A stretch of DNA of 64,000 bases from Streptomyces sp. SCUT-3 (GTDB taxonomy: Bacteria > Actinomycetota > Actinomycetes > Streptomycetales > Streptomycetaceae), in contig NZ_CP046907.1 in assembly GCF_014083985.1 (NCBI RefSeq), forward strand, positions 5,156,501 through 5,220,500, written 5' to 3'. This document shows, in pieces, positions 45,127 through 55,000 of the stretch. Numbering within the stretch: position 1 is the stretch's first letter; every line of letters starts with the position of its first letter. The notes below the pieces were generated by a model. The model made no database searches. It was not told where the DNA came from and saw only the letters and a program-made list of their open reading frames with translations. A program made the translations under genes and the position numbers.

Positions 45127-47940
45127 ATGACCGACCAGATGTCACCCTCCGAGCGCTACGCCGCCGCCCGACGCCGAGCCGCGGACCAGGCCACCGCGCT
45201 CGGCTCGTTCCGCGAGATGTACGACTTCGACCTGGACCCGTTCCAGATCGAGGCCTGCCAGTCCCTCGAAGCCGGCAAGGGCGTGCTGGTCGCGGCCCCC
45301 ACCGGCTCGGGCAAGACCATCGTCGGCGAGTTCGCCGTCCACCTGGCCCTGCGCGAGGGCCGCAAGTGCTTCTACACCACGCCCATCAAGGCCCTGTCCA
45401 ACCAGAAGTACTCCGACCTGCTCAAGCGCTACGGCGCGGGGAAGGTCGGCCTGCTCACCGGCGACAACAGCATCAACCCCGAGGCGCCCGTGGTCGTGAT
45501 GACCACCGAGGTGCTGCGCAACATGCTCTACGCCGGCTCCTCGACCCTGGGCGGCCTGGGCTACGTGGTGATGGACGAGGTCCACTACCTCTCCGACCGG
45601 TTCCGGGGCGCGGTCTGGGAGGAGGTCATCATCCACCTCCCGGAGTCCGTCACCCTGGTCTCCCTGTCGGCCACCGTGTCCAACGCCGAGGAGTTCGGCG
45701 ACTGGCTGGACACCGTGCGCGGCGACACCGAGGTGATCGTCTCCGAGCACCGGCCGGTGCCGCTGTGGCAGCACGTGCTGGCCGGGCGCCGGATGTACGA
45801 CCTGTTCGCCGACGAGCAGCAGCGCGAGGTCAACCCCGACCTCACCCGCCTCGCTCGGATGGAGAACAGCCGGGTCGGCCGCCCCCAGGACCGCTACCGC
45901 CGCGGCCGCAACGGGCGCGACGGCGGCCGCGACCGTGACAGGGAGGACGGCGGCCGCACCCGCAGCCGGGTGTGGACGCCCAGCCGGGTCGAGGTCATCG
46001 AGCGGCTCGACGCCGAGGGCCTGCTGCCCGCGATCACCTTCATCTTCTCCCGCGCCGGCTGCGAGGGAGCCGTCCAGCAGTGCCTGTACGCCGGGCTGCG
46101 GCTCAACGACGACGACGAGCGGGCCCTGGTCCGGCAGATCGTCGAGGAGCGCACCGCGTCCATCCCCGACGAGGACCTGCACGTCCTGGGGTACTTCGAG
46201 TGGCTGGACGCGCTGGAGCGGGGCATCGCCGCGCACCACGCGGGCATGCTGCCGACCTTCAAGGAGGTCGTGGAGGAGCTGTTCGTCCGCGGCCTGGTCA
46301 AGGCGGTCTTCGCCACCGAGACCCTCGCCCTGGGCATCAACATGCCGGCCCGCTCCGTGGTCCTGGAGAAGCTCGTCAAGTGGAACGGCGAGACCCACGC
46401 CGACATCACCCCCGGCGAGTACACCCAGCTCACCGGGCGCGCGGGCCGCCGCGGCATCGACGTCGAGGGCCACGCGGTGGTGCTGTGGCAGCGGCAGCTC
46501 GACCCCGGGCAGCTGGCCGGCCTGGCCGGGACCCGCACGTACCCGCTGCGCTCCTCCTTCAAGCCCTCGTACAACATGGCGGTCAACCTGGTCTCCCAGT
46601 TCGGGCGGCACCGCTCGCGCGAGCTGCTGGAGACCTCCTTCGCGCAGTTCCAGGCGGACAAGTCGGTCGTCGGCATCTCCCGTCAGGTGCAGCGCAACGA
46701 GGAGGGGCTGACCGGCTACCGCAAGTCCATGACCTGCCACCTGGGCGACTTCGACGAGTACGCCCTGCTGCGGCGGCAGTTGAAGGACCGGGAGACCGAA
46801 CTGGCACGGCAGGGCAGCTCCCAGCGGCGGGCCGCCTCGGCCGCCGCCCTGGAGAAGCTCAAGCCGGGCGACGTCATCCACGTCCCGTCGGGCAAGTTCG
46901 CGGGCCTCGCCCTGGTGCTGGACCCGGGCCTGCCCGCCGGGCGCAGCAACGGCAACCGCTACGACCACCACGACGGGCCGCGGCCCCTGGTGCTCACCGC
47001 GGAGCGCCAGGTCAAGCGGCTCGCGCAGATCGACTTCCCCGTCCCCGTCGAGCCGGTGGAGCGGATGCGCATCCCCCGCTCGTTCAATCCGCGCAGCCCG
47101 CAGTCCCGCCGCGACCTGGCCTCCGCGCTGCGGACCAAGGCCGGCCACCACGTGCCGGAGCGCCGTCGCAAGCAGCGCTCGGACGCGGCCGACGACGGCG
47201 AGATCCTGCGTCTGCGCGCCGCCATCCGCGCCCACCCCTGCCACGGCTGCGACGAGCGCGAGGACCACGCCCGCTGGGCCGAGCGCTACTACCGCCTGCG
47301 CCGCGACACCAAGCAGCTCGAGCGGCGCATCGAGGGCCGGACGAACACCATCGCCCGCACCTTCGACCGGGTGACGGCCGTGCTCACCGAACTCGGCTAC
47401 CTCAAGGGCGACCAGGTCACCGAGGACGGCCGCCGGCTGGCCCGCCTCTACGGCGAACTGGACCTGCTGGCCAGCGAGTGCCTGCGCGAGGGCGTCTGGG
47501 AGGAGCTCAAGCCGGCCGAGCTGGCCGCCTGCGCCTCTGCCCTGGTCTTCGAGGCGCGCGCCGGGGACGACGCGCTGCCGCCGAGGCTGCCGACCGGGGA
47601 GGCCAAGCACGCGCTGGGCGAGATGATCCGCATCTGGGGGCGGCTGGACGCGCTGGAGGAGGCGCACCGCATCCACCAGACCGAGGGCGTGGGGCAGCGG
47701 GAGCCCGACCTGGGCTTCGCCTGGCCCGCATACCGCTGGGCGTCCGGCCACGGCCTGGACGCGGTGCTCAGGGAGGCCGAGATGCCGGCTGGCGACTTCG
47801 TCCGCTGGACGAAGCAGCTGATCGACGTGCTCGGCCAGATCGCCGAGGCGGCCCCGGACGGCAGCCGGGTGCGCGGCAACGCGCGCAAGGCCGTCGACAC
47901 CCTGCGCCGCGGAGTCGTCTCCTACTCCTCGGTGGGCTGA
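45127..47940 (+). CDS. helY: Ski2/Mtr4-like DEAD-box RNA helicase
   Basis: 937 residues. Helicase motifs: Walker A APTGSGKT (Lys63), TTPIKALSNQKY, DEVH (Asp150-His153), SAT in SLSATVSN, AHHAGMLP, and motif VI QLTGRAGRRGID. A charged insert (about 258-280, Arg/Gly/Asp-rich) precedes the second RecA domain; a helical C-terminal domain follows. Probably unwinds structured RNA in decay. ATG 45127 has no ribosome site; TAGGCT (45111-45116) suggests a near-leaderless transcript separate from tatC. Confidence 0.93.
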   Translation: MTDQMSPSERYAAARRRAADQATALGSFREMYDFDLDPFQIEACQSLEAGKGVLVAAPTGSGKTIVGEFAVHLALREGRKCFYTTPIKALSNQKYSDLLKRYGAGKVGLLTGDNSINPEAPVVVMTTEVLRNMLYAGSSTLGGLGYVVMDEVHYLSDRFRGAVWEEVIIHLPESVTLVSLSATVSNAEEFGDWLDTVRGDTEVIVSEHRPVPLWQHVLAGRRMYDLFADEQQREVNPDLTRLARMENSRVGRPQDRYRRGRNGRDGGRDRDREDGGRTRSRVWTPSRVEVIERLDAEGLLPAITFIFSRAGCEGAVQQCLYAGLRLNDDDERALVRQIVEERTASIPDEDLHVLGYFEWLDALERGIAAHHAGMLPTFKEVVEELFVRGLVKAVFATETLALGINMPARSVVLEKLVKWNGETHADITPGEYTQLTGRAGRRGIDVEGHAVVLWQRQLDPGQLAGLAGTRTYPLRSSFKPSYNMAVNLVSQFGRHRSRELLETSFAQFQADKSVVGISRQVQRNEEGLTGYRKSMTCHLGDFDEYALLRRQLKDRETELARQGSSQRRAASAAALEKLKPGDVIHVPSGKFAGLALVLDPGLPAGRSNGNRYDHHDGPRPLVLTAERQVKRLAQIDFPVPVEPVERMRIPRSFNPRSPQSRRDLASALRTKAGHHVPERRRKQRSDAADDGEILRLRAAIRAHPCHGCDEREDHARWAERYYRLRRDTKQLERRIEGRTNTIARTFDRVTAVLTELGYLKGDQVTEDGRRLARLYGELDLLASECLREGVWEELKPAELAACASALVFEARAGDDALPPRLPTGEAKHALGEMIRIWGRLDALEEAHRIHQTEGVGQREPDLGFAWPAYRWASGHGLDAVLREAEMPAGDFVRWTKQLIDVLGQIAEAAPDGSRVRGNARKAVDTLRRGVVSYSSVG

Positions 47941-47960
47941 TCCCACCCGTTCGACCAACA

Positions 47961-48014
47961 CGGCCGCGGGCCGCCGTCCGCCCCGGGAAGGGGCCGGGCG
48001 GCGGCCCGCGGCCG
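47961..48014. terminator. Convergent terminator after helY
   Basis: Outer perfect 16-base stem CGGCCGCGGGCCGCCG / CGGCGGCCCGCGGCCG with a further G+C inner stem; lies between helY and the siderophore reductase. Confidence 0.65.
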
Positions 48015-48063
48015 TGCCGGGGGAACACGGCAGGCGGCGGACGGAGGAGCCGGGAACGGGCCG

Positions 48064-48918
48064 TCAGGGGGCGGCGGCCCTCGCGGCCTCCTCCTCGGCC
48101 TCGGCCCGCCGGTTCCACTCCGCCTTGGAGGACTGCCAGCCGTCCTCGTCCGCGCCGCGGCGCCAGTAGCCGGAGACCGACATCCGCTCCCGCTCCAGGC
48201 CGCGCTCGACGCTCAGGAAGCGGCGCAGCTCCTTCACGAAGCCGGCCTCGCCGTGCACGAACGCCTGCGGCCGCCCGGGGAGGAACTCCAGGGCGCGCAC
48301 CGCCTCCACCAGGGCGTCGCCGACCGGACGGGGCCCGCGGTGGATCCAGACCACCTCGGCGCCCGGCGGCGCGGCGATCCGCTGCTCCTCCTGCGGCCCG
48401 GCGACCTCCACGAACGCCCGTGCCACGGCGCCGGGCCCCATCGCCTCCAGCGCGGCGGCGATCGCGGGCAGGGCGCTCTCGTCCCCTGCGAGCAGGTGCC
48501 AGTCGGCCTGCGGGTCGGGGGCGTAGCCACCGCCGGGGCCGAGGAAGAACACCTCCTCGCCGGGGAGGGCGCGGGCCGCCCACGGCGCGGCCAGGCCCTC
48601 GTCGCCGTGGTGCACGAAGTCCACGGTCAGCTCCAGCGCCCGCGGGTCCCAGGCGCGCACCGTGTAGGTGCGGGTGCGCGGCCACTGGTCGCGCGGCATC
48701 GCGGCGCGCACCTCGGCCATGTCCAGCGGCTCCGGGTAGCGCACGCCGGGCACGGGGAACAGCAGCTTGACGTAGTGGTCGGTGTACCGGCACGCGTCGA
48801 ACCCGGCCAGGCTCCCGCCGCCGAGGACCATGCGGACCGTGCGGGGGGTGACGCGTTCGGTGCGCAGCACCGTCGCGCGGTTGAGCTCGGCCTTCTTGCG
48901 TACCGGACGTTCCGCCAC
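48064..48918 (-). CDS. Siderophore-interacting protein (FAD-dependent ferric reductase)
   Basis: 284 residues of the ViuB/YqjH type: FAD-binding domain 1-130 with RTRTYTVR (flavin) and DFVHHGDEGLAAPWA, then the SIP NAD(P)H domain with LLAGDESALPAIAA, HGEAGFVKELRRFL and SGYWRRGADEDGW. It reduces iron in imported ferric siderophores so it can be released. GTG 48918. An iron box sits 36 bases upstream, so repression by DmdR/IdeR when iron is plentiful is likely. No siderophore genes nearby. Confidence 0.94.
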   Translation of the reverse strand: MAERPVRKKAELNRATVLRTERVTPRTVRMVLGGGSLAGFDACRYTDHYVKLLFPVPGVRYPEPLDMAEVRAAMPRDQWPRTRTYTVRAWDPRALELTVDFVHHGDEGLAAPWAARALPGEEVFFLGPGGGYAPDPQADWHLLAGDESALPAIAAALEAMGPGAVARAFVEVAGPQEEQRIAAPPGAEVVWIHRGPRPVGDALVEAVRALEFLPGRPQAFVHGEAGFVKELRRFLSVERGLERERMSVSGYWRRGADEDGWQSSKAEWNRRAEAEEEAARAAAP

Positions 48919-48953
48919 GGGCTCTCTCCAGACCTGGTGGGCAGCTCGAAAAC

Positions 48954-48967
48954 TTAGGCAAGCCTAA
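48954..48967 (-). promoter_or_regulatory. Iron box (DmdR/IdeR site)
   Basis: TTAGGCAAGCCTAA, arms TTAGGC/GCCTAA perfect, matching the core of the actinobacterial iron box (TTAGGTTAGGCTAACCTAA type). Located at the promoter of the siderophore reductase. Confidence 0.8.
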
Positions 48968-49018
48968 CCGAACGTCCGGAGGGGTGGCGGCCGGTCGCCG
49001 GGAACGGCCGCCACCGGG

Positions 49019-50302
49019 TCAGCAGACGCCGTCGCCCGGCTTGGGGTTGGCCAGGCCGAACAGCGGGCGCAGCCGCAGGCCGGCCCAGGTGCCGAGCAGG
49101 GCCACCGCCCCCCAGATCCAGCCGTGCAGGCTGCCGGAGGCGATCCCGGCCAGGTAGGCGCCGATGTTGCAGCCGCCGGCCATCCGCGCGCCGATCCCCA
49201 TCAGGACGCCGCCGACCACCGCGGCCGCCGCCGTGCGCCCGGGGACGGAGCGGCGCAGGGCCCAGGTGCCGCCGAGGGAGGCGGCCACCGCGGCGCCGAC
49301 CATGATGCCGATGTTCGTCAGGCTGGTCTTGTCGGCGAGCACCGGACCGGCCAACTGGGCGGCGCTGTCCGGCCGCTGCCAGTACGACCAGCTCTCCGGG
49401 TGGCCGCCCAGGGCGCCCACCAGCTCCGAGCCCCACAGCGCGAAGGCGCTCGTGACGCCCCAGGCGCCGCCGGAGACCAGCAGGACGCCCGCGCCGAGCA
49501 CCGCCAGGGCGACGGCCCCCGCGGCCAGGGGCCAGGAACCGCGCAGGACCCGGGCGGCTCCCCGGACGGAGGGCACCGGACCGGTCGGCGGGGGGTTGCG
49601 GCGGGCCTGGACGACGCGGCTGACCACCACGACCAGCCCCAGGGCGAGGAGGGTGACCGCCCACGAGCCCGCCCAGCCGATCCGGTCGGCCAGGACGACC
49701 GGCTCCAGGGCGGGCAGGCCGCTCCACAGGTCGAACTGCCAGGCCGCCAGGGTCGACCCGGCGACGAAACCGCCCAGCGTCAGGACGACCGCGCCGTGCC
49801 CGGAGCCGACGTTGAACAGCGTTCCGGAGGCGCAGGCCCCGCCCAGCTGCATGCCGACCGCGAACACGAAGGCGCCGACGACCAGGCCGACGCCCAGCGG
49901 GCCCGCCGAGGGGGCCGGGGCCGAGCCGAACAGACCGGTGCCGGTGCCTATGACCAGGGCGAAGAGGGTGGCGGTGGTGCCGAGCAGCAGCGCGTGGGCC
50001 CGCAGGCCGGTGCCGTTGCCGACGGCCACCAGCTGCCGCCAGGCGGAGGTGAAGCCGAACCGGGAGTGGAAGAGGGCCACGCCCAGGCCCAGGCCGAGCA
50101 GCAGCAGGACGGCCGGCTTCGTGCCGTGCGCGGACCACACGTACGCGGTGAGGCCCGCGGCGAGCAGGCCCGACACGGCCAGCGGACCGCGCCGCACGGG
50201 CGGGGCGGGAGGCGCCGCCGGGCGGGGCGCGGACGTGGGGGAGGGGGACAGCAGGGCGGCGGGCGCGCGCGGCGGCGCCCCCGCAGGGGGTGCGGTGGTC
50301 AC
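49019..50302 (-). CDS. YeeE/YedE-family (TsuA-type) sulfur-compound transporter
   Basis: 427 residues with about ten hydrophobic helices arranged as two pseudo-symmetric halves. Both signature loops are present: GGACASGTLFNVGSGH and MAGGCNIGAYLAGIAS with GSLHGWIWG; their cysteines match those that bind thiosulfate in TsuA. Likely imports thiosulfate or a similar sulfur anion. GTG 50302 with GGAG six bases before is preferred over the longer open frame. A cysteine-containing leader peptide lies 130 bases upstream on the same strand. Confidence 0.88.
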   Translation of the reverse strand: MTTAPPAGAPPRAPAALLSPSPTSAPRPAAPPAPPVRRGPLAVSGLLAAGLTAYVWSAHGTKPAVLLLLGLGLGVALFHSRFGFTSAWRQLVAVGNGTGLRAHALLLGTTATLFALVIGTGTGLFGSAPAPSAGPLGVGLVVGAFVFAVGMQLGGACASGTLFNVGSGHGAVVLTLGGFVAGSTLAAWQFDLWSGLPALEPVVLADRIGWAGSWAVTLLALGLVVVVSRVVQARRNPPPTGPVPSVRGAARVLRGSWPLAAGAVALAVLGAGVLLVSGGAWGVTSAFALWGSELVGALGGHPESWSYWQRPDSAAQLAGPVLADKTSLTNIGIMVGAAVAASLGGTWALRRSVPGRTAAAAVVGGVLMGIGARMAGGCNIGAYLAGIASGSLHGWIWGAVALLGTWAGLRLRPLFGLANPKPGDGVC

Positions 50303-50431
50303 GGAAGAACTCCGGCAGGTGTCGGGGCGGGAACGGCTGGACGCCGGGGGAAGAGGGCAGGGCGCCGGGGACGGCACCGGGTGCTCGTGTCGCGGACCGG
50401 CGACGCGTCGGGGCGACGGGCCGGTGACGGG

Positions 50432-50515
50432 TCAGCGGCGACAGAGGCCGTCGTCGACGCACCAGGCGGAGTTCGCCATCAGGGCCAGGCACAGCAGGCG
50501 GGCGGGTGCGGACAT
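50432..50515 (-). CDS. Cysteine-containing leader peptide, probably controlling the sulfur transporter
   Basis: 27 residues from ATG 50515 to TGA 50432: MSAPARLLCLALMANSAW, then CVDDGLCRR. Three cysteines (9, 19, 25) and the CRR end. No Shine-Dalgarno; TACTGT (plus-strand 50528-50523) ends seven bases before the ATG, so it appears leaderless and thus the first codons of the mRNA. The 129-base G+C-rich spacer to the transporter GTG can form several hairpins. Position, leaderless start and late Cys codons are those of a cysteine-sensing attenuator; function is inferred. Confidence 0.6.
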   Translation of the reverse strand: MSAPARLLCLALMANSAWCVDDGLCRR

Positions 50516-50579
50516 GCGGACGACAGTAAACGGAAATGCGTGGGCGATGCACCTTTGGTCCGCGATGCGGACGGCGTGG

Positions 50580-50781
50580 TGAGACGGCGCGTGCCGCCGG
50601 GCCGCCGCACCGCCCTCCGCGGCGGCCCGGCGAGGCGGCGCGGCGGCGGGGCGGCGGGGTTCTCGGACGGCGCGGCGGCGGGGCGGTGCGGTGGCGCGGC
50701 GGCCTTGAGATGCGGCGGTGCGACGGCGCGGCGGTCCCGGGATACGGCGGTCCGGCGGTCCCGGGGCGCGGCGGGGCGGGG
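50580..50781. repeat. Low-complexity GGC/CGG-rich tract
   Basis: About 200 bases of imperfect GGCGGC, GCGCGGCGG and CGGCGGTCCCGGG repeats between the leader-peptide promoter and the exonuclease stop. No gene, promoter or hairpin stands out. Probably slippage-prone spacer. Confidence 0.6.
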
Positions 50782-51726
50782 TCAGGGACGGTCGCGCAGA
50801 GCGGTGAGCAGGCGCTCCAGGGAGCCGCCCAGGCCCCAGCGCCCGGCCAGCGCCTCCAGTGCCTCCGGATCGCGGGGCTCGCGGGGCAGCGTCGCGTCGA
50901 GAGCGGGTACGGGGACGTCCAGGGCGACCCGTACGACCTTCGGGGCGGCCGCCAGGTACTCCCGCGCGGCCTCGAACTTCGCCCGTTGGGCCTTCGTCAT
51001 CCCCGAGGCCGGGTCCTCGGCGGCTGCCAGGATGCCGGTCAGGTCGCCGTGGGCGGCCAGCAGCTTGGCCGCGGTCTTCTCGCCCACGCCCGCGACTCCG
51101 GGCAGCCCGTCGCTGGGGTCGCCGCGAAGCAGCGCCAGGTCCGCGTAGCCGGGGCCGTCCACGCCGTACTTCTCCCGCAGGAGCGCCTCGTCGGTGCGCT
51201 GCAGGCTGCCCATGCCCTTGAGCGGGTACAGGACCGTGACCCCGCGTGCGTCGTCGACGAGCTGGAACAGGTCGCGGTCGCCGGTGACGATGTCGACCGG
51301 GCCCGGCGCCCGGGCCGCCAGGGTGCCGATGACGTCGTCGGCCTCGTAGCCGGGGACGCCTGCGCGGGCGATGCCGACCGCGTCCAGGACCGCCTCGATC
51401 ACCGGCACCTGGGGGGTCAGGGTGTCGGGCACCTCCTCCTCGCCCGTCGAGCCCTCCTCGCCCGTCGAGCCCTCCGCGACCCGGTGCTGCTTGTAGGAGG
51501 GGATCAGATCCACCCTCCACTGCGGGCGCCAGTCGGCGTCCAGGCAGGCGACCAGCTCGTCCGGTCGGTGCTCGGTGACGAGCCGGGCGACGAAGTCCAG
51601 CAGCCCGCGCACCGCGTTGACCGGAGTCCCGTCCGGAGCCTTCACGGACTCGGGCACGCCGTAGTAGGCGCGGAAGTACAGGCTTGCGGTGTCGAGGAGC
51701 ATCAGACGTCGGGTCACAGCAGGCAT
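50782..51726 (-). CDS. 5'-3' exonuclease (Pol I-type FEN domain)
   Basis: 314 residues, the polymerase-I 5' nuclease domain as a separate protein. Metal-binding acids in LLDTASLYFRAYYG, CLDADWRPQWR (then the RVDLIPSYKQHR arch), YEADDVIGTLA, DIVTGDRDLFQLV; H3TH DNA clamp LRGDPSDGLPGVAGVGEKTA. ATG 51726. Expected to trim primers and flaps. A duplicated EGSTGE stretch (18-bp tandem copies near 51448-51483) lies in the arch loop. Confidence 0.93.
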   Translation of the reverse strand: MPAVTRRLMLLDTASLYFRAYYGVPESVKAPDGTPVNAVRGLLDFVARLVTEHRPDELVACLDADWRPQWRVDLIPSYKQHRVAEGSTGEEGSTGEEEVPDTLTPQVPVIEAVLDAVGIARAGVPGYEADDVIGTLAARAPGPVDIVTGDRDLFQLVDDARGVTVLYPLKGMGSLQRTDEALLREKYGVDGPGYADLALLRGDPSDGLPGVAGVGEKTAAKLLAAHGDLTGILAAAEDPASGMTKAQRAKFEAAREYLAAAPKVVRVALDVPVPALDATLPREPRDPEALEALAGRWGLGGSLERLLTALRDRP

Positions 51727-52002
51727 GATGCCGCATCCCCGCGTGCTTCCGGGTCCGCGCCGGACGGGCCGTCACGGCCGTGCCCCCGCGCGTCGTCCGA
51801 CGTGCCGGGTGTGTTCGCGCCTCTGCACGGCGGGAAACGCGGCCCTCTTGTCATGTTCGCCACATCGCGGCCATGATGAGGGCCGTCACGTTGCGCACAC
51901 GCCCGTTCACTCACGGGCGATGTTCCGCGCCGGGCGGCGCAACTCCCACGAAATCCTTCCCCGCAGGCGGGCAGGCCCCGCCGCATCAGACCGAGGAGAT
52001 CC

Positions 52003-55000
52003 GTGGCACCCTTTCGAAGATCCCCACGCCGGATCGCTCCGGCTTCCCTGGCGGCCCTGACAGCCCTGGTGCTGCTGCCCTGGGGCGCCGGAGCCGCGGC
52101 GGCCGCCGAGCCTTCGGCGCAGGAGCTGCTGAGCGCCAAGGCCGAGCGGAAACTGCTCGAGCAGCTGGACGAGAAGGACAGGACGACCTTCTGGGTCGTC
52201 ATGAAGAAGGAAGCAGACCTCTCCGCCGCCGAGAGCGCCGAGAGCAAGACGGCCAAGGCCGAGGCCGTGCTCAGGGCCAAGAAGAAGGTCGCGCAGGACA
52301 CCCAGTCAGGCGTCCTCGGGGCGGCCGGGGCGGCCGGGGCGGACGCCGTCCCGTACTGGATCGACAACTCCGTCAAGGTCGTCGGCGACATCGGACTCGC
52401 CACGAAGATCGCTGCATTGCCCGAGGTCGAGGCGATCGAGGCCGACCAGGCGGTCAAGCTCGACCGGCCCGCCGACGGCAGCAGCGAGCCGACCGTCGAC
52501 GGCGTCGAGTGGGGCGTCGACCGGATCAACGCCCCGCAGGTGTGGAGCACGTACGGCGTCCGCGGAGAGGGCGTGGTCGTCGCCAACATCGACAGCGGTG
52601 TCCAGTACGACCACCCGGCGCTCGTCAAGCAGTACCGGGGCCGCAACGCCGACGGCTCCTTCTCCCACGACTACAACTGGTTCGACCCGGCCGGCGTCTG
52701 CACGGGCGACAACCCGTGCGACAACAACGGCCACGGCACCCACACCATGGGCACCATGGTCGGCGACGACGGCAACGGCAACCGGATCGGTGTCGCGCCC
52801 GGCGCCACCTGGATCGCCGCCAAGGGCTGCGAGAGCAGCAGCTGCTCCCGCGCGTCCCTCCTCGCCTCCGGGCAGTGGACGGTCGCGCCGACCGACGCGA
52901 ACGGCGCCAACCCCCGGCCCGACCTGGCCCCCGACATCGTGAACAACTCGTGGGGGTCGAGCGTCCAGGACCCCTGGTACCAGGACGTGGTGACGTCCTG
53001 GCGGGCGGCGGGCATCTTCCCCTCCTTCTCCAACGGCAACAGCGGCCCCGGCTGCAACACGGCGGGCTCCCCGGGCTCCTACGTCAGCAGCTATGCGAGC
53101 GGCGCGTTCGACAGCGGCAACGCCATAGCGAGCTTCTCCTCGCGCGGAACGGGCGAGAACGGCACCGTCAAGCCGAACCTGGCCGCCCCCGGCGTCAACG
53201 TCCGCTCCGCCTACACGGGCGGCGGGTACAGCTCGCTGAGCGGCACGTCGATGGCCTCCCCGCACACCGCCGGCGCCGTCGCCCTGGTCTGGTCCGCGTC
53301 GGCCTCCCTGCACGGCGACGTGCCGGCCACCGAGGCGCTCCTCGACGACACGGCGATCGACGTGTCCGCCCTGACCTGCGGCGGTACCGCGGACGACAAC
53401 AACGTCTTCGGCGAGGGCCGGCTCGACGCCCACGCCGCGGTGAGCGGCGCCCCGCGCGGCGCGACCGGTTCCCTGACCGGCACCGTCACCGTCGCCGGCG
53501 ACGCCGTCCCGGGCGCCCAGGTCGTCGCCGACGGGCCGATCGACCGCACCGTCGTCACCGACGCCGAGGGCGGCTACAGGTTCCCCGCCCTGTCGGTGGG
53601 CGACTACGACCTGACGGTCAAGAAGTTCGGCCACGCCGACGCGACCGGCACGGCCACCGTCGAGGACGGCCGGAACACGGTTCGGGACTTCTCCCTCGTC
53701 GCCGCCCCGTCCGCCAAGGTGTCCGGCACCGTCACCTCCTCGGCGGGCCCCGCTGGCGGCGCCGAGCTGTCCTTCGCCGGCACGCCGGTGACCGCCACCG
53801 CGGACGCCCGGGGGCGCTACGAGGCGACCCTGCCGCACGGCTCGTACACGCTGAACGCCACGCACGAATCGCGCTGTGTCACACCGGGGAGCGCGGAGGT
53901 GTCGGTGTCCGGCGACACGGTCGCCGACGTGCGCCTGCCCGCCCGCCTCGACACCTTCGGCACGGCGTGCGCCACCGGAACCGGGTCCTGGGTGGCGGGC
54001 ACCGACAGGCTGAACCTGAGCGGTGACTCCGGCAACGTCAAGGTCGACCTGCCGTTCCCGGTCCCGTTCTACGGCAAGACCTACCGGTCGGCCTGGGTCA
54101 GCACCAACGGATACCTGAACTTCCTCACGGCCAACTCCAGCAACTCCAACAGCGCGCTGCCCGGTACGGCGGCCCCGAACGCGGCCCTCTACCCGTTCTG
54201 GGACGACCTGCTGGTCCGTGCCGACGCCGGCGGCGTCTACACCGCGGTCAGGGGCGAGTACCCGGACCGGACGCTCGTCGTCGAGTGGCGGGACGTCGTG
54301 AGCTGGTACGACCAGGGCGCCCCGTTCTCCTTCTCCGCCGAGATCGGCGAGGACGGCTCCGTCACCTACCGGTACAAGGACATCGCCGACACCTCCGGCG
54401 GCTACTCCACCGGCAGGAGCGCCACCGTCGGCGTCGAGAACGCCACCGGTACGGACGCCCTCCAGTACTCCTTCAACTCCGAGGCGATCTCCGACGGCCT
54501 CGGCGTCGCCTTCCGCACGACGAAGTCCGGCGTCGTGCTCGGCACGGTCACGGACGGCAACGACGACGGACCGGTGCCCGGCGTCGAGGTGGCCGCGGGC
54601 CCGGCGAGCACCATGACGGACTCCGACGGCAGGTACGCGCTGCAACTGGACGCCGGCACGCACACGCTGGCGTTCTCGGCCACGGGGTACGCCGGCGAGG
54701 AGAAGGCCGTCGTCGTGGAGGCGGGCCGCGCCGCCGACGCGAGCGCCTCCCTGGCCACCGGCCGGGTCGCGCTCGACCAGGAGCAGGTCACGGCCGTCGC
54801 CCCCGCCGACCAGACGCGGGAACGGTCGGCGACCCTGACCAACACCGGCTCCGCGACCCTGTACACCATCACCGAAGCCGTCGACGGCACGGCGCGGGAC
54901 GTGCCGTGGCTCACGGTCTCGCCCGTCCGGGGCGACCTGGCGAAGGGCGCCTCGCAGACGGTGAGGCTCGGCTTCGACACCACGGGCCGCAAGCCCGGCG

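Noticed and set aside
50580-50781. Small GC-rich ORFs in the interval before the exonuclease
   Set aside because: All are built from GGC/CGG repeats and differ only by frame; no ribosome site or family.
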